Part shown: one piece after another, positions 43,052 through 52,334 of the stretch
Numbering within the stretch: position 1 is the stretch's first letter
Layout of the letters: every line of letters starts with the position of its first letter
Origin: Bog-950 sp046329515
Lineage (GTDB): Bacteria; Bacteroidota; Bacteroidia; Chitinophagales; LD1
Assembly (NCBI GenBank): GCA_046329515.1
Contig: JAXLUM010000002.1
Span: forward strand, 434,001 to 498,000
Reading direction: 5' to 3'
Length of the DNA stretch: 64,000 nt
Notes under the pieces: model-generated
What the model was told of the DNA's origin: nothing
What the model saw: the letters and a program-made list of their open reading frames with translations, nothing else
Database searches by the model: none
Program-made: the position numbers and the translations under genes

Positions 43052-44950
43052 ATGAGCGATTCTATTAAACATGAGTGCGGTATAGCCCTCATCCGATTGC
43101 TGAAACCCCTTGATTATTATATAGAAAAATACCGCACTGTAGCCTATGGGCTTAACAAGTTGTACCTGCTTATGGAAAAGCAGCACAACCGCGGGCAGGA
43201 TGGTGCAGGCGCCGCTGTAATTAAACTTGACCCCCACCCCGGCAGCCACTTTATAAACCGGGCACGCAGTATACAAAACCAACCCATTGTTCACGTATTC
43301 GACCAGATTTTCGGCAGTTTTCCTAAAGACCGTAAGGCATTAGAAAACACCGAAGCTGAAGCTGACTGGCATAAGCGGTATAACCCGTTTATTGGGGAAT
43401 TACTATTGGGCCACTTACGTTACGGTACCTATGGCCGTAATACGGATAGCTACTGCCACCCTTTTATACGCGAAAACAACTGGATGACGCGTAACCTGGT
43501 GCTGGCCGGCAACTTCAATATGACTAATGTTGACGACCAGTTTAACCTGCTTATTGAATTGGGCCAACACCCCATTGAACGAAGCGACACCATTACAGTA
43601 ATGGAAAAAATTGGCCACTTTCTGGATGATGAAGTGCAGCACATTTTTGATAAGTATAAAGACCAGAAATACAGCAATAAAGAGATTACTGATTTTATTG
43701 TAAAGGAGCTTAGCGTGCGCCGTATACTTAGCCGCAGCGCTAAAGATTTTGATGGCGGCTATGCTATGGCCGGTATGTTTGGCCACGGAGACGCTTTTGT
43801 AATGCGCGACCCTAACGGTATACGCCCGGCCTATTATTATTATGATGATGAAGTTGTGGTGGTAGCCAGTGAAAGACCGGCCATACAAACCACCTTTAAT
43901 GTGCCCTACGAGAAAATAGAAGAGGTAAAGCCGGGCCATGCATTAGTAATTAAAAAAGATGGCAGGGTTAAACACGATTTAATACGCGACCCGGGAGAAA
44001 AGAAGAGCTGTAGTTTTGAGCGCATATACTTTAGCCGCGGTACGGATAAAGAAATTTATGAAGAGCGTAAAAACCTTGGCTATTATCTTACCGAAGCAGT
44101 TTTAAAATCGGTTGATTACGATTTTGAGAATACTGTTTTCAGTTTTATACCAAATACTGCCGAGGTAGCCTTTTATGGCATGATGAAAGGCCTTGAGGAC
44201 TACCTTAACGAATACAAAAAAAATCAACTTCTTTCTGCTAACCGTTTAAGTGATGATGAGGTGCGCCGCATTTTGAGTCTGCGCGTTCGCATGGAAAAAA
44301 TAGCAGTAAAGGATGTTAAGGCCCGCACCTTTATAGCGGATGACAGCAGCCGCGATGAAATGGTAAGCCATGTATACGATATTACTTACGGTTCAGTAAG
44401 AGCGGGCATTGACTCACTGGTTGTTATAGACGATAGCATAGTTAGGGGCACTACCCTGCAAAAAAGTATTTTAAGCAATTTGGACCGCCTAAACCCCAAG
44501 AAAATTGTGGTAGTGTCCAGCGCTCCGCAAATTCGCTTTCCTGACTGTTACGGTATTGATATGAGCCGGATGTATGATTTTGTGGCCTTCCGCGCTCTAA
44601 TAGACCTACTGAAAGATAGGGGCCTGAACCATAAATTGGATGAAGTATACCAAAAGTGCAAAGAGGATGAGTTAAAGCCTTTGCCGGAAATAAAGAACCA
44701 CGTTAAAGAGCTTTATAAGCTGTTCAGTCCAGAGGAAATTTCTGAAAAGATATCGGAAATAGTGCGGCCCAAGCACATATTTGCTGATGTGCAGGTTATA
44801 TATCAAACCATTGAAAATCTGCACATTGCATGCCCAAAAAATTTGGGCGACTGGTACTTTACCGGTAATTACCCTACCCCGGGCGGCAACCGTGTAGCCA
44901 ACAGGGCCTTTACCAACTATATTGAGGGTAAGAATCACCGCGCTTATTGA
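43052..44950 (+). CDS. purF: Amidophosphoribosyltransferase (PurF family, long form)
   Basis: A 632-residue enzyme that makes phosphoribosylamine from PRPP and glutamine, the first committed step of purine synthesis. The N-terminal class II glutaminase starts HECGIA with C9, implying removal of an 8-residue propeptide to expose the catalytic cysteine; QHNRGQDGAGAA and GHLRYGTYG follow. The PRPP motif VVIDDSIVRGTTL lies at about residues 457-469, with VVSSAPQIRFPDCYGIDM next. The protein is ~130 residues longer than E. coli PurF (insertions around residues 90-120 and a C-terminal extension), as in other Bacteroidota. Confidence 0.88.
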   Translation: MSDSIKHECGIALIRLLKPLDYYIEKYRTVAYGLNKLYLLMEKQHNRGQDGAGAAVIKLDPHPGSHFINRARSIQNQPIVHVFDQIFGSFPKDRKALENTEAEADWHKRYNPFIGELLLGHLRYGTYGRNTDSYCHPFIRENNWMTRNLVLAGNFNMTNVDDQFNLLIELGQHPIERSDTITVMEKIGHFLDDEVQHIFDKYKDQKYSNKEITDFIVKELSVRRILSRSAKDFDGGYAMAGMFGHGDAFVMRDPNGIRPAYYYYDDEVVVVASERPAIQTTFNVPYEKIEEVKPGHALVIKKDGRVKHDLIRDPGEKKSCSFERIYFSRGTDKEIYEERKNLGYYLTEAVLKSVDYDFENTVFSFIPNTAEVAFYGMMKGLEDYLNEYKKNQLLSANRLSDDEVRRILSLRVRMEKIAVKDVKARTFIADDSSRDEMVSHVYDITYGSVRAGIDSLVVIDDSIVRGTTLQKSILSNLDRLNPKKIVVVSSAPQIRFPDCYGIDMSRMYDFVAFRALIDLLKDRGLNHKLDEVYQKCKEDELKPLPEIKNHVKELYKLFSPEEISEKISEIVRPKHIFADVQVIYQTIENLHIACPKNLGDWYFTGNYPTPGGNRVANRAFTNYIEGKNHRAY

Positions 44951-44970
44951 GTTTCAAGCGGATAGAATTC

Positions 44971-44990
44971 AAAAAAGGCCGTCTTTTTTT
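44971..44990 (+). terminator. Weak terminator after purF
   Basis: AAAAAAG (44971-44977) and CTTTTTT (44983-44989) flank a short GC-containing loop and continue into a T-run, 20 bp past the purF stop. The stem is A/T-rich, so strength is doubtful. Confidence 0.4.
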
Positions 44991-45085
44991 TCGCTTTTAA
45001 TTATTTTTCTTTAATTTGCTGACCCCGTTTAAGGCTATGAGCGGGATTTATTGCTTGATTTTAAAGCTTGTAAAAACGTTTGGCT

Positions 45086-47215
45086 ATGAGAATCTTTACA
45101 AAGCTTGGGTTATTGGTGCTTTTGCTGTCTTTGACAGCCGGCATTTACGCTCAGGAAACTACCGGAAATGATTCCGGTAATGGCAAAAAGAAGAACAAGA
45201 AAAACACTACCCAAAATACTGACCCGCAGAACAATGGTGATGGTAAATCATTAACCGGTGCTACGGGCTCAACTGGCTCTACCGATGGCGAGAAACCCGC
45301 CGGCAGTAGTGGTGATGGCAAAATTAAGGACAGCCAGAACCAAATGCAGTTCATGAAGCCCGATGTGGAAGCTTCTAAGTATAACTTCTATCGCCGTAAA
45401 GAAATTTCAACGCCGCTGATGATGAGTTACGATCAGGACTCTATGCCTTTTCAGCGCGGCAAAAAACGCCAGAAGCAACAACAGGCTTACTTAAACAATC
45501 AATACTATTTTCCTGCGCGCCCAAAGGACCAATGGGAATTGGGTGTTAACGGTGGTGCAGCCTATATTATAGGCGACGTATCGCCGCATATTACCGGCAC
45601 AGGCGTTTTGCAAAACGTTGGCGGTGGTTTTACTATCCGTAAATCATTCGGTTATGTAGCCTCTCTACGTTTTGGTTACAACTTTATGATGTCCACCGGC
45701 CGTAACTGGGAACCTGACGCCAACCTGCAGTTTAACCCTGCTTTAACCGGCAAATACAATCCAAACGTTAACTATTGGAATAACCCAAGCTTACTGGCGC
45801 CCAATACCAGCGATAATTTGAACATGAACAAGATGTTCTTCTATAACTTCCGCACTTACATGCACGAAGCGCACTTTGCTGTGGTAGCCAACTTTGGTAA
45901 TGTGCGTTTCCATCGCGAAAGGAACTTCCTGAATTTTTATGTGCTTGGCGGCGTTAGTGCCATGATGTTTACCACTTACATGGATGCCCTTGATGCCAAC
46001 GATAACGTATATGATTTTTCGCATGTACATGCTCTGTACTACTACCCTAATGGTGGTTACCCTGTTAACGAGCGTGTAGACAAGCGTAAAGAAGCTCTTA
46101 GCAGACTTAAAGGCATATTAGATGGCAAATACGAAAGCCATGCAGAACATGAGAATAACGCTATAGGCTACAAAAACTGGCAGCTGTTACCCGGTTTTAC
46201 CATTGGTGGTGGCTTACAGTTTCACCTTTCTAAATGGGTAACTTTAGGCCTTGAGGAGCGCGTAATATTTACCGGTAGCGACCTTTTAGACGGCTATCGC
46301 TGGAGCCAGGATGAGCACAACGGCTTTACCCCTAATAACGACGCGGTATCTTACAGCTCACTAAACATCTTAATAAACTTAGGCAAGAAGAAGACTGAAC
46401 CACTTTACTGGCTTAACCCAATGCAGCACATCTATAAAAAGCTAGGCGATACAGACCCTAAAAAGGTTGCTGACGATATTCTTAAAGATGATGATGACGA
46501 TGGTGTTATCAATGCTTTAGATAAAGAGCCTAATACCAAGAAGGATTGCCCTGTGAACACCCACGGTGTTGCGCTTGATAGCGATAAGGATGGCATTATT
46601 GATTGTGATGACAAAGAACCTTTCAGCGCTCCGGGTTACCCAGTTGATAGCTTTGGTGTAGCTATTATACCACCTAACCCATGTTGCGATACTACAGGTG
46701 GTTATGGTAACGACGGCACTGATGGCAGCAGTAATGAACTTGGCCCGGATGGCAAGCCAATTAATGGCGGCCCTAACGGCAAAGGCCGCAAAGGCAGCAG
46801 CGGATACGACTGCAGCAAGATTGAATTACCGGGTATGGTGTTTGATGATGACAAATACTACCTGGACCCTCAGTACTACGGCAACCTGCACACCATTGCC
46901 GAGCGCATGCAGATGTGCCCTGATATGAAGTTGGTAGTAACAGGCTTTGACGAAAGCAAGAACGACCAGAAATACAATGAGCAGTTAGCATGGAACCGAG
47001 CAAATGCGGCGGTTGATTACCTGGTTGAGAAATATGGTATAAGCCGGGACAGATTCATTGTGAAATACCAGGGCGGCAAGAAAGCTGCTACAGGTACACC
47101 TTTCGAAAGAAAGATGAAGAACAAGGTTGAGTTCCGTTACGCTAACGATGGTGAAACCGGCGATAGCAACCCGCCTGCACCACATCCTGGTTTAAAAGCA
47201 GGTTCTAACAAATAG
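45086..47215 (+). CDS. OmpA-family outer-membrane protein with DUF6089-like barrel
   Basis: A 709-residue protein. Signal peptide (LGLLVLLLSLTAGIYAQ); low-complexity N/G/K-rich segment to ~residue 90; a beta-barrel starting WELGVNGGAAYIIGDVSP, resembling DUF6089 barrels; calcium-binding thrombospondin-type-3 repeats (DDDDDGVINALDKEP, DSDKDGIIDCDDKEP) at ~470-520; a glycine-rich linker; and a C-terminal OmpA domain (VVTGFDESKNDQKYNEQLAW, NRANAAVDYL) binding peptidoglycan. It anchors the outer membrane to the cell wall. Start ATG 45086 precedes the signal; an in-frame TTG at 45080 is less likely. It ends in a clear terminator. Confidence 0.85.
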   Translation: MRIFTKLGLLVLLLSLTAGIYAQETTGNDSGNGKKKNKKNTTQNTDPQNNGDGKSLTGATGSTGSTDGEKPAGSSGDGKIKDSQNQMQFMKPDVEASKYNFYRRKEISTPLMMSYDQDSMPFQRGKKRQKQQQAYLNNQYYFPARPKDQWELGVNGGAAYIIGDVSPHITGTGVLQNVGGGFTIRKSFGYVASLRFGYNFMMSTGRNWEPDANLQFNPALTGKYNPNVNYWNNPSLLAPNTSDNLNMNKMFFYNFRTYMHEAHFAVVANFGNVRFHRERNFLNFYVLGGVSAMMFTTYMDALDANDNVYDFSHVHALYYYPNGGYPVNERVDKRKEALSRLKGILDGKYESHAEHENNAIGYKNWQLLPGFTIGGGLQFHLSKWVTLGLEERVIFTGSDLLDGYRWSQDEHNGFTPNNDAVSYSSLNILINLGKKKTEPLYWLNPMQHIYKKLGDTDPKKVADDILKDDDDDGVINALDKEPNTKKDCPVNTHGVALDSDKDGIIDCDDKEPFSAPGYPVDSFGVAIIPPNPCCDTTGGYGNDGTDGSSNELGPDGKPINGGPNGKGRKGSSGYDCSKIELPGMVFDDDKYYLDPQYYGNLHTIAERMQMCPDMKLVVTGFDESKNDQKYNEQLAWNRANAAVDYLVEKYGISRDRFIVKYQGGKKAATGTPFERKMKNKVEFRYANDGETGDSNPPAPHPGLKAGSNK

Positions 47216-47247
47216 TATTTTCATAGCCCACATAGCCATTATGAACG

Positions 47248-47275
47248 AAACCGCCCTCTAACAGGGGCGGTTTTT
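47248..47275 (+). terminator. Intrinsic terminator after the OmpA-family gene
   Basis: AAACCGCCC (47248-47256) and GGGCGGTTT (47265-47273) form a perfect 9-bp GC-rich stem with an 8-nt loop, followed by TT-rich sequence, ~33 bp past the stop codon. Confidence 0.85.
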
Positions 47276-47355
47276 ATTTATGGTTAATTTGCGTTGACGC
47301 ATTCAGGACATAGCGATGCCCTATGCGTAAAGGCACCAATAATTAAAGCTACTAG

Positions 47356-48387
47356 TTATGCGCCAAAGCCTAAGCGGGCCTTTAGGTTATCGCTTAACTT
47401 AGGAAGGTTACGGCGCTCAATCAAGAAAGACGTAAGTTCAGCAAATTCAGAAAAGATGTAGTGCTTATTGAGTGCCCCGGTAAGGTAATCTTTACCTGTG
47501 CTGCCCCCGGTACCTGTACGGTTACCTATCATACGGTGCACCATATTAATGTGACGGTAGCGCCAGGTGCTTATATTTTCATCAAGCTCCATTAAGCTAT
47601 TAATAAGGTTATACGGCAATTGCAGTAAAGGATAATCACGGTACAGCATAATGAATAAAGCTGCACGTTTTGCTTTAGGGCTAAGATTCTGACCCTCCTT
47701 CTTCTCATTACCTAAAATAACCTCTTCAAAACGATTAAAGTTGGACTTTTCAGCAGGCTGTAAACTGTTGTTATACTGTTCGCCGTATTTTTTCCAAAAT
47801 TCATGTAACGACACACCGTCCCAATCTGGCCAGTATGCTTTTTCATCAAAAAAAGGCATGCGTTCCAGCCATTCATTTACCAAATCCAATAAAGGCTTCT
47901 TCGTCTCTGCATTGCGTATAATTTCTACATCCTGTGGTTTTAGTTGTGATATGTAGTACTCCTGCATATGGCGGTTGGCCATACGAAGACCTAACAGCGC
48001 TTCCAACAACTTAAACTGTATGCTTTGAAAGCCGGAGGCCGGGCGAAGCATGTTTCGGAAATCCAGAAAATCAAGCGGGGTCATGGTTTCCAGTATATCA
48101 ATTTTACCAATGAGCGTATGGAAGATGACATTTACACGCTTTAAACGATGGTTAACCACAAACAAGTCGGGCGAGCTATCCTTTATATCAGGCTGGCCCA
48201 TAATATCCAGCACTGTGCCTACTTCAAACAATACCTGTTTAAACCAAAGCTCATACGACTGATGAATGATGATAAACAGCATTTCATCGTGCGCATGTTC
48301 GCGATCGGTTCTGTCGCTCTCTAATTGCTGCGCATTTAAAATTTTATTCAGTTGCAGGTATTCGCTATAATAAACGCCGTCTTTCAT
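47356..48387 (-). CDS. kynA: Tryptophan 2,3-dioxygenase
   Basis: A 343-residue heme enzyme that opens the indole ring of tryptophan to N-formylkynurenine, the first step of the kynurenine pathway. Motifs: HDEMLFIIIHQSYELWFKQ (H42, distal/catalytic), RHINMVHRMIG with the probable heme-ligand H279, and the substrate loop NRTGTGGSTGKDYL. Other kynurenine genes are not in the window; aerobic Bacteroidota often use this pathway for NAD synthesis or tryptophan breakdown. It stands alone on the minus strand. Confidence 0.92.
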   Translation of the reverse strand: MKDGVYYSEYLQLNKILNAQQLESDRTDREHAHDEMLFIIIHQSYELWFKQVLFEVGTVLDIMGQPDIKDSSPDLFVVNHRLKRVNVIFHTLIGKIDILETMTPLDFLDFRNMLRPASGFQSIQFKLLEALLGLRMANRHMQEYYISQLKPQDVEIIRNAETKKPLLDLVNEWLERMPFFDEKAYWPDWDGVSLHEFWKKYGEQYNNSLQPAEKSNFNRFEEVILGNEKKEGQNLSPKAKRAALFIMLYRDYPLLQLPYNLINSLMELDENISTWRYRHINMVHRMIGNRTGTGGSTGKDYLTGALNKHYIFSEFAELTSFLIERRNLPKLSDNLKARLGFGA

Positions 48388-48466
48388 TTCATCTTCATTT
48401 TGCTACCTCAAAGATGAAAACTTATTGCATTAGGCCCGAAGGAATGTTAGGTGAGGTTTGTCAGAA

Positions 48467-50314
48467 TTATTCCACTCTATTTAAAACAATAGTTGCCCCG
48501 TTACGCGGGCATGGCCTTGGCTCGCGGTTTCGGTTATCACATTCGAACATGGAATAGGATGCTGCAGAAATTTGCACGTGAAAAAAAACAGCGTCCCGCC
48601 GGGGACGTATGCCACGACGGGGTATAGGAGAAGTAAGGATAAAGTGGCCGTTCGTGTCAGTAAAAGCTGTTATTGTAAAAGCATTTTCCTTGCGTGCCGA
48701 AAAAGCTCCCCAGTTATTACTGGCGGTAACAAGCGCCTCATTTATGGGCATTCCGTTTTCATCGCGCACATAGCCATCAAAACTGTAATAGCCTTTACGG
48801 GGCGCTCCATAGGGATGGTAATAATCGGCCGGGCTGGCGGTATCTATTACCTTGTTTACAACACGATTGGCAAAAACGCTTTGGCCGGGCTTTACAAAAG
48901 GTTTAAAAACAATTGTATCGTAAACAAATAAATTACCCTTTAGGTGCGCATCGCCGGTGTGCAGTAATCCCTCATATTTATTGAACCAATCATTTGCGGC
49001 GTGCTCGCTTTCAAGGTCCGGCATTTTGTTTTGGTCTTGAAACCCCCAATAGGCAAAGCCACTTCCGCCAAAAGCCAGAACTGCATTTTGAAGGTCCTGT
49101 ATGTGTTGCCCATGTTTATTATAGCTACCCCACACAAAAGGCATTGTGCTCATATTTTTGCCGGCATAACGTTCTGTATAAAATGGAGCAAGAGAATTGG
49201 TATCCTGCCCATACACATCTGCGCCATCTTTTGTCCATGATGAGCCGGCCGTTTCGCCCAAAATCCATGGATGGCCGCAATGGTGGTTAATCCAATACAA
49301 TTGCTGCAAAAAAAGTTTCATAGCCCATTGTGTATCCCATTCATGCTGTTTATCAGTTAAAAACGCCGGGTAAATATGAAAGCTGTTAAAGTCTACGGCA
49401 AGAATAGAGGGGTCGTAAGTCATCACATCACCAATATCCCAATTGCTCATAGTTATAAGGTGATTGTTATCCGAAGTTTTCAGTGAGTCGTACCATATTT
49501 TATTAAACCTGGCAATTTTACTTTTGTTAGCCGTTGTAGCGGGACCCCACTCGTGCCAGGTAACAAAAACAGGTTCATTAAACAAATCATATGCTAAAAG
49601 TGCCTTATGATTTTTTAAGCCGGTACCGAGGGCCGATAGATAATCAGCAAAATCTTCTGCCTGGGCCTTTGCAAAGTAAGCAGCGGAATCAGTATTAAGA
49701 TTCGCACCTATTGAATTGGAAATTGCCCCGCCGCCACAAACCAGTATTACTTTCAAATCAAGCTCTGCGGCTATGTCTAACAGTTTCTTTATTTCAGGAA
49801 TATAAATTTCATTAAGGTTATAATCTTTTGCATATGGAGAGTTTACAATCAGTGGATGGCCCCACCAATCTTCTTCAGGATTACTATGGCCCCTGCAAAT
49901 AAACCTTCCGCCATTAGTTCCACCTTCTTTCCAATCCCAGGGTTTTTCGGCATGTCCAAAATGATCGTGCTCCGAAAAGTAAAGGCCCATTATCCGTACG
50001 GTATTAAAACCCATACTTTTTATCACAGCTAAATCTGCCTTAACCCTATCCTCACCTCTGCCAAAATCAAATTCGTACTTTGGTGTAGTGCCATAGTCGT
50101 TATTAGGTACAATTTCTATATCAGCCAAAGCGGCTTCGCCATTACCATGTACACAACTGCTACAGCTTAAAGTAGCTTCATAATTGCATATCATTGGGTA
50201 AAAAGGTTGGCCTGCCTGATTATAGAATTGCTTTCCCTCTAAGGAAACATATTGGGCATGCCCCAGCACAACAACTAAAACACAAGACAAGAGCAAAGCA
50301 AAACACCTGTTCAT
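48467..50314 (-). CDS. Secreted GH5-like (clan GH-A) glycoside hydrolase
   Basis: A 615-residue protein with signal peptide (LLLSCVLVVVLGHAQ). A TIM-barrel spans ~residues 25-470 with the GH5 layout: GFNTVRIMGLYF, acid/base E247 in AYDLFNEPVF, H313-x-Y315 in FNSFHIYPAF, and nucleophile E354 in WILGETAGSS. This arrangement suits cellulase/mannanase-type enzymes; the substrate is unknown. The C-terminal ~110 residues form a carboxypeptidase-regulatory-like domain (FDGYVRDENGMPINEALVTA...FTDTNGHFIL). No T9SS sorting domain is visible. It has no polysaccharide-utilisation partners nearby. Confidence 0.8.
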   Translation of the reverse strand: MNRCFALLLSCVLVVVLGHAQYVSLEGKQFYNQAGQPFYPMICNYEATLSCSSCVHGNGEAALADIEIVPNNDYGTTPKYEFDFGRGEDRVKADLAVIKSMGFNTVRIMGLYFSEHDHFGHAEKPWDWKEGGTNGGRFICRGHSNPEEDWWGHPLIVNSPYAKDYNLNEIYIPEIKKLLDIAAELDLKVILVCGGGAISNSIGANLNTDSAAYFAKAQAEDFADYLSALGTGLKNHKALLAYDLFNEPVFVTWHEWGPATTANKSKIARFNKIWYDSLKTSDNNHLITMSNWDIGDVMTYDPSILAVDFNSFHIYPAFLTDKQHEWDTQWAMKLFLQQLYWINHHCGHPWILGETAGSSWTKDGADVYGQDTNSLAPFYTERYAGKNMSTMPFVWGSYNKHGQHIQDLQNAVLAFGGSGFAYWGFQDQNKMPDLESEHAANDWFNKYEGLLHTGDAHLKGNLFVYDTIVFKPFVKPGQSVFANRVVNKVIDTASPADYYHPYGAPRKGYYSFDGYVRDENGMPINEALVTASNNWGAFSARKENAFTITAFTDTNGHFILTSPIPRRGIRPRRDAVFFHVQISAASYSMFECDNRNREPRPCPRNGATIVLNRVE

Positions 50315-50393
50315 TATTTAAATATACGGTGCCTTAAAATATAAAACGTGCCCACCTGTAGGTGCAGCACGTTTTAAGACAAATAGTAAAGTG

Positions 50394-52265
50394 CTATTCT
50401 TTTACAACCCGGGTTTCGCCGATACCTTTGGCCGTTACAATTTTAATAAAATAGCTGCCGCTACTCAATCCTTCTATATTTATAGTTGGTGAGGCAACAG
50501 TATTACTCGCGCTGAATACTTCTTTACCGTTAATATCTACAACCTGTAGCTGCTTAATTGCTTCGTCGGATTGTAAACGCAGCTGCCCTTTGGAAGGGTT
50601 GGGGTAAACAGTAAGACGCACCTTACTAATTTGCGGTTGACCAATATTATTGAAAGGGCCTGTTGCTAAATACGCTACATGGTTAAGGGAATCGCCCCCT
50701 CCCCCCATTCCGGAGAAATTAAAAATAAATTGTCCGCCGAAATACAGTTGATTGCCTGCTAAAGCCAAAGCTTTTACGGGTGCATCGGGCAGCGCTAAGG
50801 GGTCGAATAGGCTATACACGGTGGTGTCCGGCGCATACGTTTGTTTTCGATACGCCATCAGGTTGGCACCATAATACATCATTCCTCCACAGCTAAAATC
50901 GCCGGCTGCATACAAGGTAGAATCAACGGAAACAAGCTTATTAATGGCAACACCCGAGAAATAATTGTTTATCGTATTAACTCCCGGTTTAATATCTACC
51001 TGCCAATCGTTGCCGTCAAAAAAAGCCAAAGCGCATGAGTCGCCATTCCATGCCACATCACAGGCTGCATACAGTTTGCCTAAGTGTATTTCAAAGTCGT
51101 TTACAGGCGTAGGAGTGCCGAAGCCCATTATAACAAGTTGAGTTCCATCGTAACCTATGGCATGTTGGCGGGGTGCACCAGTGGCAATGTCAAAGTTGCC
51201 ACCAATAACCAGCATGTTATTGTATACCTCCAGTGCCCTAACGCTACCGGTTATTATACCCGCATTTATTGATTGCCAGTTGCTGCCTGTCCATTTTGCC
51301 ACGTTACCGCTAAAATCTCCGCCCGCATATAAATCGCCGTTAAAAAAAGCAAGCGCACGAACAGTGCTATCCAAAGCACCCAATGCCTGCCACTGGCCCG
51401 TACCAATATCAAAAACGGCGACACGAGGTGCAGCTATTCCTCCGGCTGTGGTAAACTCTCCGGCAGCGTATACCTTATTGTTGTTTATCACAATAGTGTT
51501 AACCGGTCCATTAGTGCCGGCACCAAGAGGCACCCATCCAAAACTGGAGATACCGCTAATCCATACAGCAATGTTGTTGCAATATGGGCCTGAAGCAGCC
51601 TGCGAAAAGGTTCCTGCTGCATATACATTTTGGGTGGCCGGGTCAACAGCAATAGTATTTACAGCACCGTTTAAACCTCCACCCATAGATTCGGCATTGG
51701 AGAACGCCGGGTAAGATGGCTGTATCCAGGCCAGCTCTTGCAGCGTAAAACCGTTTTCATCCGCCCATTCCTTTACACCCGCAACTTTTATATCCCGCAC
51801 GTAAGCAAACTTTTGTTCTGTATCAATTTTACGCGCTAGGCTCTCGGCTCCGCTTTGCTGCATGAGGTAACCCACCGCGCAGTGGTTACCGGTACGGTCA
51901 ATAAACACAGGTGTTTTATAGCTTACATAGTTATTTACAGGAAAAGGCCTGGCATGCCAATAACCGTTTAGTTCAGTAAGTAAACGTTTACGGTTAGCTT
52001 GTTGTGTTACGGTTAAGTTACTTACATCACGTTTACCCAACACACTTTCCACCAGCATAAGGTGGGTAGCAATCCAATCGTTAAAACTATGGGCGTTACT
52101 TATAACAGTGTTAGCCGCCAAGTCCTTGGCCTCGGGTTGCTTTTCCCATTCAGCGTTCACCTGCATTAACTTGTTCATCAAAGCGTTGCCACTGTTATTT
52201 TCTGCCTTTGTTAACAGGGCTGACAACAAAAAAACAGAGAGCGCCAGTAATGCGATTTTGCGCAT
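50394..52265 (-). CDS. T9SS cargo protein with beta-propeller repeats
   Basis: A 623-residue secreted protein. After the signal peptide, residues ~25-185 form a helical module ending PVFIDRTGNHCAVGYLMQQS and GFTLQELAWIQPSYP, which I recall as a recurrent N-terminal unit in Bacteroidota proteins. Residues ~190-530 are kelch/propeller-like repeats of about 45 residues (VYAAGTFSQAASGPYC, VYAAGEFTTAGGIA, LYAGGDFSGNVAKWTG). The C-terminal ~80 residues (VRLTVYPNPSKGQLRLQS to GSYFIKIVTAKGIGETRVVKE) are a type A sorting domain, removed by PorU. Function unknown. Confidence 0.85.
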   Translation of the reverse strand: MRKIALLALSVFLLSALLTKAENNSGNALMNKLMQVNAEWEKQPEAKDLAANTVISNAHSFNDWIATHLMLVESVLGKRDVSNLTVTQQANRKRLLTELNGYWHARPFPVNNYVSYKTPVFIDRTGNHCAVGYLMQQSGAESLARKIDTEQKFAYVRDIKVAGVKEWADENGFTLQELAWIQPSYPAFSNAESMGGGLNGAVNTIAVDPATQNVYAAGTFSQAASGPYCNNIAVWISGISSFGWVPLGAGTNGPVNTIVINNNKVYAAGEFTTAGGIAAPRVAVFDIGTGQWQALGALDSTVRALAFFNGDLYAGGDFSGNVAKWTGSNWQSINAGIITGSVRALEVYNNMLVIGGNFDIATGAPRQHAIGYDGTQLVIMGFGTPTPVNDFEIHLGKLYAACDVAWNGDSCALAFFDGNDWQVDIKPGVNTINNYFSGVAINKLVSVDSTLYAAGDFSCGGMMYYGANLMAYRKQTYAPDTTVYSLFDPLALPDAPVKALALAGNQLYFGGQFIFNFSGMGGGGDSLNHVAYLATGPFNNIGQPQISKVRLTVYPNPSKGQLRLQSDEAIKQLQVVDINGKEVFSASNTVASPTINIEGLSSGSYFIKIVTAKGIGETRVVKE

Positions 52266-52287
52266 AAACTTAGTTTTAATGAGTTCT

Positions 52288-52321
52288 TAAAGATAAATTA
52301 AAAACGAATGAGCCATCCAAA
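52288..52321 (-). promoter_or_regulatory. Candidate Bacteroidota promoter for the T9SS cargo gene
   Basis: On the minus strand TTTG (52321-52318) and TATCTTTA (52295-52288) are separated by 22 bp, near-consensus for TTTG/TAnnTTTG, and lie 22 bp upstream of the ATG at 52265. Confidence 0.5.
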
Positions 52322-52334
52322 GCGTTGCCTGCAC

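Noticed and set aside
43415..43939. Open frame of 174 codons on the minus strand over purF
   Set aside because: Antisense to the conserved glutaminase domain of PurF; isoleucine/histidine-rich low-complexity translation.
46698..46928. Plus-strand open frame overlapping the glycine-rich linker of the OmpA-family gene
   Set aside because: Frame-shifted reading of a repetitive N/G/D-rich stretch; methionine/alanine-rich translation without features.
51157..51714. Open frame of 185 codons on the plus strand opposite the T9SS propeller protein
   Set aside because: It is antisense to a clearly coding gene with signal peptide, repeats and sorting domain; its translation has no signal, motif or family resemblance.
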